From the NCBI GenBank assembly GCA_022567895.1, contig JADFGC010000037.1:1-11544 (forward strand): a stretch of 11,544 nucleotides of DNA, written 5' to 3'. The stretch's first letter is position 1. Each line of letters begins with the position of its first letter. The notes beneath the pieces were generated by a model. It saw nothing but the letters and a program-made list of their open reading frames with translations. It was not told the DNA's origin and did no database searches. This DNA comes from DRGT01 sp022567895. Its GTDB lineage: Archaea; Thermoproteota; Nitrososphaeria; Nitrososphaerales; Nitrosopumilaceae. A program made the position numbers and the translations under genes. This document shows, in pieces, positions 1 through 6,334 of this stretch.

Positions 1-583
1 CTACATTCTTTGTGATGAAATTTATGATCAAATAGTGTTTGATGAAAAATTTACAGGAATTGGAAAAGTAGCAGGTGACTCTCCTGTAATTGTTCTAAAT
101 GGTTTTTCCAAAGTACATTTAATGACAGGATGGCGTCTTGGGTATCTTGCTTTTAACAAATCACCAAAACTAGATGAAATTAAAGAAAATTTACCAAAAC
201 TTGCTAGAGTTAGAATTGCATCAAATCTGCCCTTCCAACATGCTGCACTTGAATCATTACGCGGACCACAAGGATACATTTCTGAGTTTGTTTCAGAGCT
301 AAAAAAAAGAAGAGACTTGGTAGTAAAAAGACTAAATTCTATTCCAGGTTTGTCTTGTCCTAACCCAAAAGGTGCATTCTATGCTTTTCCAAAAATTGAG
401 AACAACAAGTATGCTTCTGATGAAGAATTTGTCCTAAAACTGCTAGAATCAAAAGGTGTTCTGACTGTTTATGGTTCTGGCTTTGGCAAAAAGTATGGAA
501 GTGAGCACTTTAGACTAGTGTTTTTGCCAAGCCTAGAAAAACTCGATTCCGCATTAAACAAAATTGAAGAATTTATGAGCTAA
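1..583 (+). CDS. Class I/II PLP-dependent aminotransferase, C-terminal part (5' end outside window)
   Basis: Probably an aspartate- or alanine-type aminotransferase moving amino groups between an amino acid and a 2-oxoacid in the cytoplasm. The reading frame enters at base 2 and is open to the window edge, so the N-terminal half is missing. The visible part starts with LCDEIYDQIVFDE, the segment holding the Asp and Tyr that contact the PLP ring. Then comes NGFSKVHLMTGWRLGY, where the Lys at 110-112 is the Schiff-base lysine. Near the end HFRLVF supplies the Arg (512-514) that binds the substrate carboxylate. All key residues in this half are present and the frame runs cleanly to TAA at 581-583. 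The stop overlaps the predicted end of the convergent PPOX gene by 4 bases. Substrate specificity cannot be read from this part. Confidence 0.9.
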   Translation, partial: YILCDEIYDQIVFDEKFTGIGKVAGDSPVIVLNGFSKVHLMTGWRLGYLAFNKSPKLDEIKENLPKLARVRIASNLPFQHAALESLRGPQGYISEFVSELKKRRDLVVKRLNSIPGLSCPNPKGAFYAFPKIENNKYASDEEFVLKLLESKGVLTVYGSGFGKKYGSEHFRLVFLPSLEKLDSALNKIEEFMS

Positions 584-977
584 AAACTCCAAGTTGATAA
601 TTTTTTTGGAGTAATTTCAATAATGCAATCAGTATCATCAAGTAATTCCTTAGCAGATTTATTTTCTAAGGTTTGAAAATATCGTTTTAAAATTTTTTTT
701 GAAATGAAACTTTGTTTTTTTCTAGAATCAATTTTGCATTTCCTTTTCCCATTACGCCATAAATTTTTGGAGAATGAATTCCAACATCAATACAGAAACT
801 AACCCGTTTGTTTTTCTTCAAGTTTTTTGCCTTTTCAGTCCTTGTGTTTGTACCAATATAGAATTTTTTTTGGCTATACAGATACCACACAGGAACGATG
901 TGAGGCGTTCCTTTTTGGTCAATTGTAGCAAGTCGCAAGACTTTTTGAGTTTTCAAAAAATTATCTTGGCTCGTCAT
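580..977 (-). pseudogene. Pyridoxamine 5'-phosphate oxidase-like (PPOX, split-barrel flavin/F420) protein, interrupted by a frameshift
   Basis: The N-terminal part (ATG at 977, residues MTSQDNF) reads as a PPOX split barrel: LRLATIDQKGTPHIVPVWYL, then FYIGTNTRTEKAKNLKKN, the usual flavin/F420-binding strands. It stops early at 687-689. The frame shifted by one base continues without a stop to a TAG at 580-582, giving 37 more residues that include DDTDCIIEITPKKLSTWSF, the expected PPOX C-terminus. The break lies in a run of eight A on the coding strand (complement of T at 693-700). Nine A would give an intact 132-residue protein. The 0-frame there reads A AAA AAA, a classical -1 slippery heptamer, so slippage is as possible as mutation or sequencing error. 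An ATG at 1001 would add eight residues. I prefer 977, which overlaps the upstream gene by only 17 bases. Substrate unknown. Confidence 0.72.
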
Positions 978-1197
978 ATCCTTTTCTAAATCCCATTGCA
1001 ATCAAAAAAACACCAAATGCTATCATCCCCATTGATATCTTTTCATTAGTAATTTCAGAGTTTAACAAAAACTGTATCACAAAATCTGGACTCCATAGAA
1101 TAACTTGTCGTACTAGAACAATTGTCGCCATAATTATGAAAAGGGTACCCATTGCAGTATACCAATTTCTTCCACGTCTGGTGTATACTGGACTCAT
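961..1197 (-). CDS. Small two-helix membrane protein of unknown function
   Basis: A 78-residue protein that I do not recognise. A basic N-terminus (TRRGRNW) precedes a hydrophobic segment at about residues 15-33 (MGTLFIIMATIVLVRQVIL). A second one lies at about 56-69 (MGMIAFGVFLIAMG), and the protein ends in a charged tail, GYDEPR. This predicts two membrane helices joined by a roughly 22-residue loop, with the N-terminus probably cytoplasmic. It lies 16 bases after npdG and overlaps the start of the PPOX gene, so the three minus-strand genes probably form one transcription unit. An AT-rich stretch just upstream of the ATG could also give a separate promoter. No catalytic motif is visible. 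Confidence 0.7.
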   Translation of the reverse strand: MSPVYTRRGRNWYTAMGTLFIIMATIVLVRQVILWSPDFVIQFLLNSEITNEKISMGMIAFGVFLIAMGFRKGYDEPR

Positions 1198-1213
1198 ATT
1201 GTTTTACAAAATT

Positions 1214-1885
1214 TTATACTATTTTTATTCCAGGATTTTTTAGCTTGTTTCTGATCATTGCATTGAGCAATAATGGAGTTGCAATCTCTGTCATATAGGA
1301 CAAAGCACCGGGCCCCAAGTAAATTGGCCGCAAACCTTTGATTTCATTGATTAATCCATTTACAACATTAACAGAATCTTTGTCATCACCACAGACAAAA
1401 ATATCATAATCTAATGGTATGGTTGGATCTGCCAATTTTTTCTCTGAAATAACATGAAAAGCTGAAACAAGTTTTGATTTGTTTTTCATATATTTTTCAA
1501 CTAGTTGATAAGAAAATGGTTTTCCCTCCTTCATAGGTATGAATTCAAAACCAATATCAGTTTTTGTCATTGGAACAATTGGGGATACAACAACACAACT
1601 ATCTTTGACGTGTGGAAGTAATTCAGAACATACAGAATCAATATGCTCGTACTGAATGGATAAAATTAACACATCACTTTCTTTTACAATTGAAGAATTA
1701 TCATTACCACTAATACTACCGTTAATTTGTCCGTGAATTTCTTTTGCAATGTTCGTGTATTCTTCTGCAGAGCTTGCAGCACGAGCTGCATCTCGAGAAC
1801 CAATCAAAATATCATGATTAATACACCATCGTAGTGCGAAACCTTTTCCCATTCCACCAGTTCCACCAACGATCCCAATTTTCAT
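1214..1885 (-). CDS. npdG: NADPH:F420 oxidoreductase (F420-dependent NADP reductase)
   Basis: Transfers hydride between coenzyme F420 and NADP(+) in the cytoplasm, linking the F420 pool to NADPH-dependent biosynthesis. The 223-residue length fits the family (about 210-230). The N-terminus is a Rossmann dinucleotide-binding motif, MKIGIVGGTGGMGKG, followed by LIGSRD at residues 28-32. The Ser-Arg pair there is what this family uses to hold the 2'-phosphate of NADPH, and Thr9 in GGTG is also typical. Segments SDVLILSIQYEHI and VVSPIVPM continue the fold. The ATG at 1885 has a TATA-like stretch about 24-29 bases upstream, fitting a leaderless transcript. It is divergent from the histidine phosphatase gene and leads a minus-strand group with the small membrane protein and the PPOX gene, which could use F420 or flavin. 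Assignment is strong; the physiological direction is not visible. Confidence 0.9.
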   Translation of the reverse strand: MKIGIVGGTGGMGKGFALRWCINHDILIGSRDAARAASSAEEYTNIAKEIHGQINGSISGNDNSSIVKESDVLILSIQYEHIDSVCSELLPHVKDSCVVVSPIVPMTKTDIGFEFIPMKEGKPFSYQLVEKYMKNKSKLVSAFHVISEKKLADPTIPLDYDIFVCGDDKDSVNVVNGLINEIKGLRPIYLGPGALSYMTEIATPLLLNAMIRNKLKNPGIKIV

Positions 1886-1902
1886 CTATTACAGTCTGGC
1901 AA

Positions 1903-1914
1903 TGTTATTATTAT
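1903..1914. promoter_or_regulatory. Shared AT-rich TATA-like element between divergent genes
   Basis: The 53-base gap between npdG (start 1885) and the histidine phosphatase (start 1939) holds a single TATA-like stretch, TGTTATTATTAT. Its centre is about 24 bases from the npdG ATG and about 30 bases from the TTG at 1939. It may therefore serve both directions. Functional use is inferred from spacing only. Confidence 0.4.
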
Positions 1915-1938
1915 CTCTATTTGGTATTCGAGTCGAAC

Positions 1939-2562
1939 TTGGGATCTATAATTTTTCTAAGACATGGTCAAGCAGAAAATAATGTCAAGCGAGTATTAGC
2001 AGGAAGGACACCGGGAGTTTCGCTTACAGACGATGGAATAAACCAAGCAAAAGCAATTGCAAAATATCTCAAACCAATGAAAATTTCTACAGTTTATTCA
2101 AGCCCAATAGAGCGAGCGCAAAAAACTGCAGAAATTGTTGCAAAACATAACTCTGTTGATTACAAAATTGATGAGAGACTAAATGAATTAGACATGGGAA
2201 AATTTACAGGATTCCCATATGACGAAATTTTTAAAAGTCATGGAAATGTTTTCTTAAAATTCTATGAAGGTCAACTTGAAATTGCCCACAATGGTGTCGA
2301 AACATTTTCTGAAGTAAAAAAACGCGTTCTAAGTATTGCTGATCATGTTTTAAATGAACACAAAGGCGAAAACGTGGTTCTTGTAACTCACATGGACCCA
2401 ATAAAAGCAATGCTTTCAACAGTTATGGACTTGAAACCTCAATCATTGTTTGAATTAATTATTGCAAATGGTTCTCTAACAGTTTTTCGTGAAGAAGGAG
2501 GAAAACTGTCAGTCAAAGCTATCAATGCAATGGATTCATCGCGTTTCGATCAGGAATGGTAG
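1939..2562 (+). CDS. Histidine phosphatase superfamily protein (phosphoglycerate mutase-like)
   Basis: A 207-residue phosphatase or mutase of the branch-1 histidine phosphatase superfamily. The N-terminus carries IIFLRHGQAENN, with catalytic His9 in the RHG signature, and His151 in LVTHMDP is the second conserved histidine. VYSSPIERAQKTAE gives the conserved Arg59, and ERLNELDMGKFTG holds the acidic residue (Glu83 region) used as proton donor. The substrate cannot be told from these motifs: GpmB-, CobC/alpha-ribazole-phosphatase- and sugar-phosphatase-type proteins look alike. The same frame is open upstream into npdG, but that stretch reads as antisense. No ATG lies between it and the RHG motif, so I chose TTG at 1939, just before the first beta strand and about 30 bases after a TATA-like element. 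TTG at 1921 is an alternative. The gene ends one base before the oxidase promoter region. Confidence 0.85.
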   Translation: MGSIIFLRHGQAENNVKRVLAGRTPGVSLTDDGINQAKAIAKYLKPMKISTVYSSPIERAQKTAEIVAKHNSVDYKIDERLNELDMGKFTGFPYDEIFKSHGNVFLKFYEGQLEIAHNGVETFSEVKKRVLSIADHVLNEHKGENVVLVTHMDPIKAMLSTVMDLKPQSLFELIIANGSLTVFREEGGKLSVKAINAMDSSRFDQEW

Positions 2563-2598
2563 CTGAAAATCTTCAAAACCCTTAAATAGAATTTTCAG
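2563..2598 (+). promoter_or_regulatory. Promoter of the terminal oxidase operon, flanked by an inverted repeat
   Basis: A BRE/TATA module, CAAAACCCTTAAATA (2574-2588), predicts transcription starting near 2611, leaving a leader of about 7-9 bases before the ATG at 2619. Perfect 8-base arms CTGAAAAT (2563-2570) and ATTTTCAG (2591-2598) enclose it with a 20-base spacer. A protein bound to both arms would cover the TATA box, so this is a candidate operator. It could also be chance in AT-rich DNA. Confidence 0.6.
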
Positions 2599-2618
2599 GT
2601 CACGCATTTCATCTGGGA

Positions 2619-2879
2619 ATGAGAAGCATAATTGGGTTACTTTTCATATTAGGAATTCTTGTAATCATTCCATCGTTAGAATATGCTTTTGCTCAGGATG
2701 AACCAGGCAAATACCTTGATCGTCGAACAGTAATTTGGAATTTATTTTTTAGAATGATGGTAGTTGCATTTACAATTGGTGCCGTAGTTTCTGGAACCAT
2801 GGTATGGCTAGTTTGGAGATTTAGAGAATCAAATCCAAAGGCTACACCAACAGAGTATGAAAAAGCCGGAGAGTGGTAA
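2619..2879 (+). CDS. Cytochrome c oxidase subunit II, N-terminal half (first membrane helix) as a separate protein
   Basis: An 86-residue membrane protein that starts the oxidase operon. Residues 1-25 form a signal peptide ending EYAFA|QDEP, a cleavage pattern common in ammonia-oxidising archaea. Residues about 38-69 hold a strong helix, WNLFFRMMVVAFTIGAVVSG and on to VWRFRES, that resembles the first transmembrane helix of cytochrome oxidase subunit II together with its following basic patch. The protein ends where the loop between helices I and II would be. The next gene begins 4 bases later with helix II and the CuA domain, so together they make a normal subunit II. The identification relies on this context, because the segment alone is too short to be diagnostic. 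Confidence 0.7.
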   Translation: MRSIIGLLFILGILVIIPSLEYAFAQDEPGKYLDRRTVIWNLFFRMMVVAFTIGAVVSGTMVWLVWRFRESNPKATPTEYEKAGEW

Positions 2880-2883
2880 ATAG

Positions 2884-3309
2884 ATGGGACATCATTCAAC
2901 ATGGCCTGAATGGATTTACATTGGTGTTGTAGTGGCACTTTTAGTTTGGGTTGGAGCAGAAGCATGGAATGTAGAACGTTTAATAGAACATATTCCTGCA
3001 GATGCAGAAGTTATCAAAGTCGTAGGACAACAATGGTTCTGGTCATTTGAACATGAAGATGGAACAAAAGAAGTTGGAGAATTACATGTTCAAGCTGGTA
3101 AAGCCTACAAATTTGAGATAACGTCAAAAGACGTCAATCACTCATTTAACATACATGATTATGTTGTTTTGATGGATGCCATACCTGGGAGGGTACATAC
3201 GGTTTGGTTTGCACCAACTGAGCCTGGTGAGCATGACATTCAATGCAGAGAATATTGTGGTTTAATTCATTATAATATGAGAGCAAAACTCATTGTGGAG
3301 GGATCATGA
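2884..3309 (+). CDS. coxB: Cytochrome c oxidase subunit II, CuA-domain part
   Basis: Accepts electrons from a blue-copper carrier through the binuclear CuA centre on the outer membrane face and passes them to heme a in subunit I. In 141 residues it has one membrane helix (about 9-28, WPEWIYIGVVVALLVWVGAE), the aromatic electron-entry patch QQWFWSFEH (49-57), and a cupredoxin fold. All CuA ligands are visible: His86 in NHSFNIHD, then Cys121, Glu123, Cys125, His129 and Met132 in CREYCGLIHYNM (C-x3-C-x3-H-x2-M). The usual first helix is missing and is supplied by the preceding gene. A TAG directly before the ATG, in the same frame, means this frame cannot be extended upstream. The stop overlaps a 14-codon mini-ORF (ATGA) leading to coxA. 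Confidence 0.92.
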   Translation: MGHHSTWPEWIYIGVVVALLVWVGAEAWNVERLIEHIPADAEVIKVVGQQWFWSFEHEDGTKEVGELHVQAGKAYKFEITSKDVNHSFNIHDYVVLMDAIPGRVHTVWFAPTEPGEHDIQCREYCGLIHYNMRAKLIVEGS

Positions 3310-3350
3310 AACTAACTAATTCTGCTGAACTAATGGATGGGAGAATGTAA
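3306..3350 (+). CDS. 14-codon mini-ORF between the subunit II and subunit I genes
   Basis: An ATG overlapping the coxB stop codon (ATGA) opens MKLTNSAELMDGRM, ending with TAA at 3348-3350, one codon before the coxA ATG and in the same frame as coxA. It could pass ribosomes from coxB to coxA, be a short leader peptide, or be the remnant of a longer CoxA N-terminus. It may also be chance. Translation is not shown by sequence alone. Confidence 0.35.
   Translation: MKLTNSAELMDGRM
3339..3343 (+). promoter_or_regulatory. Shine-Dalgarno-like site for coxA
   Basis: GGGAG lies 10 bases before the coxA ATG (3354). Most promoters in this window suggest leaderless messages, so a ribosome-binding site at an internal gene of the operon is sensible. 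It supports the ATG at 3354 as the start. Confidence 0.5.
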
Positions 3351-3353
3351 AAA

Positions 3354-4880
3354 ATGGTTCTAGAATTACAACGGCCAAGACCTATTTGGCAAATAATGTT
3401 CTCAACACATCACACAGATATTGGATTACTATACCTCATCTTATCATTAGCTTTTCTGTTTATGGGTGGTGCACTTGCAATTGCAATTAGAATAGAATTA
3501 TTCCTGCCGGGAACACAGATCATAGCTGACTCTATGACATTTAACAGAATGTTTACAGTTCACGGCACAACTTTGATTTTCTTGTTTATCTTACCATTTG
3601 CTTCAGCAGTTGGAAACTACTTTGTCCCAATTATGGTAAGATACAAGGACATGGCATATCCAAAACTTAATGCAATTGCTTTTTGGATGATTCCGCCAGC
3701 GGCTGCATTAGTCTGGCTTGGATTTGCAGACTTTACTTGGTATGCAACTCCACCATACTCTGTAATCAGCTCTCCTGCACCAGCAGCTGACATGTGGATT
3801 TTCGGACTAAAAATTCTTGGAGTATCATCTGTTTTAGGTGCAATCAACTTTGTTGTTACAATCTTAAAATGCAAACACCCTGACATGTCACTTGGTCAGG
3901 TTCCTCTTATGGCTTGGTCATTTTTGTCAGCAAGTTTAATTATTTTAGTAGCAATTCCAACCTTTGCAGCGGCATTATTGATGTTGCTTACAGATAGATT
4001 GGGAGTATCAGGATTCTTTGATCCTACAGTTGGTGGAGATCCTGTTGCATATCAACACCTGTTTTGGTTTACTTTCCATCCTGAAGTTTACGTCCTTGTA
4101 ATTCCGGCAATTGGAATGATGTATGAAATAATTCCAAGATTTTCAAGAAAACCAATTTACAGCTATAATTCTGGCGTGTTTGCATTCGTATTGTTGGCTA
4201 TTGTATCATTTGCATCATGGGCTCACCATATGTATGCAACCGGCATGTCATTTACAGAGAAGACTGTTTTCATGGTAGGAACTTTGGCCGCAGTTCCTGC
4301 ATCAGCTATGCACGTTTTCAACTTTTTAGCCACAATGTGGGGTGGTAGAGCAAAATATGCTTCACCAATGATGTGGTCAGTTGGTGGAATTGCATTGTTC
4401 TTCGCAGCAGGAGCAGGCGGTGTAGTCAATAGTGCGATGCCATTGGACTTTGTAACACACGATTCGTATTGGGTTGTTGGGCACTTCCACTTGTTTGTAT
4501 TTGGAACTATTGCATTTGGTTCTATTGCATTTCTCTACTACATGTTCCCATATGTCACAGGAAGAATGTATCACGAAAAATTGGGACAAGTTCACTTTGT
4601 CTTATCATTCGTCGGAGCAGTACTAGTATTCTTTACACAACACCTACTTGGATTGTATGGACAGCCAAGAAGAGTTTACGACTATCCGCCAATCCCTGAA
4701 TGGATTGCGATGAATCAAATTGCAACAATCGGTGCAATAATAATTCTAGTTGGAATGGTGATATTCTTGGGTAACATGATCTATAGTTCTGCAAGAGGCA
4801 AGCTAGCAAACATGGATGATCCATTTGAACTTGGAGGAAAATACTATTATCCACATCAACAAAAGAACCCCCATCATTAA
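3354..4880 (+). CDS. coxA: Cytochrome c oxidase subunit I (heme-copper oxidase, A-family-like)
   Basis: Catalytic subunit that reduces O2 to water at a heme a3-CuB site in the membrane and pumps protons. The 508-residue length with about 12 helices is normal. Metal ligands are complete: His70 (FTVHGTT) and His379 for the low-spin heme; His377 (VVGHFH) for heme a3; His242, His291 and His292 for CuB, with Tyr246 in HPEVY as the cross-linked tyrosine. Glu244 in HPEVY and Asn88/Asp99 in GNYFVP...KDMAYP match the D-channel of A-type oxidases. RR at 439-440 fits the heme-propionate arginines. The K-channel lysine of typical A1 enzymes seems absent: the helix reads VPASAMHVFNFLAT where IPTGVKVFSWLAT is usual. 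No subunit III gene is in the operon. The gene sits between coxB and the double cupredoxin gene. Confidence 0.97.
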   Translation: MVLELQRPRPIWQIMFSTHHTDIGLLYLILSLAFLFMGGALAIAIRIELFLPGTQIIADSMTFNRMFTVHGTTLIFLFILPFASAVGNYFVPIMVRYKDMAYPKLNAIAFWMIPPAAALVWLGFADFTWYATPPYSVISSPAPAADMWIFGLKILGVSSVLGAINFVVTILKCKHPDMSLGQVPLMAWSFLSASLIILVAIPTFAAALLMLLTDRLGVSGFFDPTVGGDPVAYQHLFWFTFHPEVYVLVIPAIGMMYEIIPRFSRKPIYSYNSGVFAFVLLAIVSFASWAHHMYATGMSFTEKTVFMVGTLAAVPASAMHVFNFLATMWGGRAKYASPMMWSVGGIALFFAAGAGGVVNSAMPLDFVTHDSYWVVGHFHLFVFGTIAFGSIAFLYYMFPYVTGRMYHEKLGQVHFVLSFVGAVLVFFTQHLLGLYGQPRRVYDYPPIPEWIAMNQIATIGAIIILVGMVIFLGNMIYSSARGKLANMDDPFELGGKYYYPHQQKNPHH

Positions 4881-4889
4881 GTGAAGAAA

Positions 4890-5876
4890 ATGAGTCAAAC
4901 TGAAACTGAACATCCAAAAGGCGAACCAGAACCCGTAATTTTCAGAACATCAGGTGAAAGAACTGCCAAAATGATGGCAATAATGCTTGGCATTTGTGTT
5001 GTTGGCGGTGCAATCTTTTTTGGTATGTGGGACTATTGGATTTCATCACCAGCACCAGTGGTTATAATGAGAAGTGCTGCTGAACCAGAAGCACCAGCTG
5101 TTGTTGCAACAGGAGTGGAAATTCCTATCTCTCTTTCATTTATCGAATCTTCAGATTTTAGAACTTTAGCTTTTAATGCACTGCCCGGTGATCCTGACAA
5201 CAATCCCACAATCAATGCAGAAGTTGGCGATAAAATTATCTTTGATGTTGTAAATGATGGAAAATCATTTCATTCCTTTGGTGTTACTGCTCAAGATGAA
5301 GGATTTAGCGGAATTATTACTGGAAGCCAAATTGCAAGTGCAAGCAATCCACTAAGGCCTGGAGAAGGTGGAACCTCAGAATTTATTCCAGCTGAAGAAG
5401 GAGTTTACTATTACATCTGTACAGTTCCAGGCCATAGAGAACAAGGAATGGTGGGAAAAATCATTGTAGGTGATGTTTCTGATGAGCCTTCAGCTCAAAT
5501 GACAACTCCAGAGACAGAACTACTGGCAGAACCCGAACCTGCAATTACAGTTTCACCACCAAAAGCAATTGGACCATTCACTGGAACAATTTCAGTTCCT
5601 GAAGGTTCTGGCGTTCCAGGATGTGATGAAACAAGCGAATGTTACCTTCCATCACAGGTAAAAATCAACGCAGGTGAAACAGTAACATGGTCAAATGATG
5701 ATACAGCAGCTCACACAGTTACAAGTGGCACTCCATCTGATGGGCCAGATGGAACATTTGATAGTAGTTTGTTTATGGCAGGAACAACATTTGAGCATAC
5801 ATTTGATGAAGCTGGAACCTATGATTATTTCTGCATGGTTCATCCTTGGATGATAGGAACAGTTCAAGTGAATTAG
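4890..5876 (+). CDS. Membrane-anchored protein with two blue-copper (plastocyanin-like) domains
   Basis: Likely electron carrier of the copper-based respiratory chain, acting outside the membrane and probably delivering electrons to CuA. Residue numbers count from GTG at 4881; I start at ATG 4890, and GTG directly after the coxA stop is possible. A cytoplasmic tail is followed by a helix at about 31-53. Cupredoxin domain 1 (about 78-197) has type-1 copper ligands His131, Cys180, His185 and Met190, with a long loop CTVPGHREQGM (C-x4-H-x4-M). A Pro/Glu-rich linker (200-230) leads to domain 2 (about 232-331) with His278, Cys318, His321 and Met324 in CMVHPWM (C-x2-H-x2-M, the spacing of amicyanin). 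Cys248 and Cys254 may form a disulfide. The different loops suggest different redox potentials. It lies immediately after coxA, and its end overlaps ctaA. Confidence 0.88.
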   Translation: MSQTETEHPKGEPEPVIFRTSGERTAKMMAIMLGICVVGGAIFFGMWDYWISSPAPVVIMRSAAEPEAPAVVATGVEIPISLSFIESSDFRTLAFNALPGDPDNNPTINAEVGDKIIFDVVNDGKSFHSFGVTAQDEGFSGIITGSQIASASNPLRPGEGGTSEFIPAEEGVYYYICTVPGHREQGMVGKIIVGDVSDEPSAQMTTPETELLAEPEPAITVSPPKAIGPFTGTISVPEGSGVPGCDETSECYLPSQVKINAGETVTWSNDDTAAHTVTSGTPSDGPDGTFDSSLFMAGTTFEHTFDEAGTYDYFCMVHPWMIGTVQVN

Positions 5877-6334
5877 ACACAAGATTAATTTTGATTTTAA
5901 AATATCTCGCATTAACATCGCTGATAGTTTTGTATTCATTGATGTTTATTGGTGGATACGTTTCAGCAGCTGGCTTGGGTCTCACATGTCCTGATTGGCC
6001 ACTTTGCCCAAATGGAATTCTTCCAAATGAAGAATACTTTATTGAATGGACACATAGACTGATTGCAGCTTCTACTGGAATACTTGTTATTGCAACAACA
6101 ATTGGATGTTGGATAACAAAAAACGCTGATTGGAAAATAAAGATCACCAGCTCTTTAGCTGCAGTTTTTGTTGTAACACAAATTGCACTAGGTGCTATAG
6201 TGATTGATCTAAAACTTCATGCTGTATTAGTTGCGGTTCATCTAGGAATTGGAATCTTATTGTTTGCAATGGTTCTTTTAACGACATTGTTTGCTTTTAG
6301 ATTATCGAAGGCTTCAATTCAAACTAAAATTTAG
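5846..6334 (+). CDS. ctaA: Heme A synthase (CtaA/Cox15), compact four-helix archaeal form
   Basis: Membrane enzyme that oxidises the C8 methyl of heme O to make heme A for subunit I. The first helix and loop read FIGGYVSAAGLGLTCPDWPLC, the CtaA signature; Cys48 and Cys54 probably form the extracytoplasmic cysteine pair. EWTHRL holds the Glu67-x2-His70 motif, and HAVLVAVHLG supplies His125 and His132 on a later helix. At 162 residues with four helices it is half the bacterial eight-helix size, as in the compact variant described from Aeropyrum, so two copies may have to assemble. The start is uncertain. TTG at 5846 keeps the whole first helix with its preceding Arg but overlaps the cupredoxin gene by 31 bases; TTG at 5891 would trim 15 residues. 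The stop overlaps the convergent gene by 11 bases. No heme O synthase gene is in the window. Confidence 0.88.
   Translation: MDDRNSSSELDTRLILILKYLALTSLIVLYSLMFIGGYVSAAGLGLTCPDWPLCPNGILPNEEYFIEWTHRLIAASTGILVIATTIGCWITKNADWKIKITSSLAAVFVVTQIALGAIVIDLKLHAVLVAVHLGIGILLFAMVLLTTLFAFRLSKASIQTKI

Noticed and set aside
1834..1938. In-frame extension of the histidine phosphatase upstream to an ATG at 1834
   Set aside because: It is antisense to the conserved NADP-binding start of npdG and encodes a Phe/Gln/Tyr-rich stretch unlike any phosphatase N-terminus. The domain begins normally at 1939.
2877..2886. Subunit II split as a sequencing frameshift
   Set aside because: Both frames carry stops at the junction (TAA in the first, TAG directly before the ATG in the second), so one indel cannot join them.
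4633..4917. Long antisense reading frames under coxA and elsewhere (for example 3617-3886, 5773-6147, 2693-2965)
   Set aside because: They mirror strongly conserved genes, show no domain pattern and have low-complexity or Cys/Ile-rich composition typical of shadow frames.
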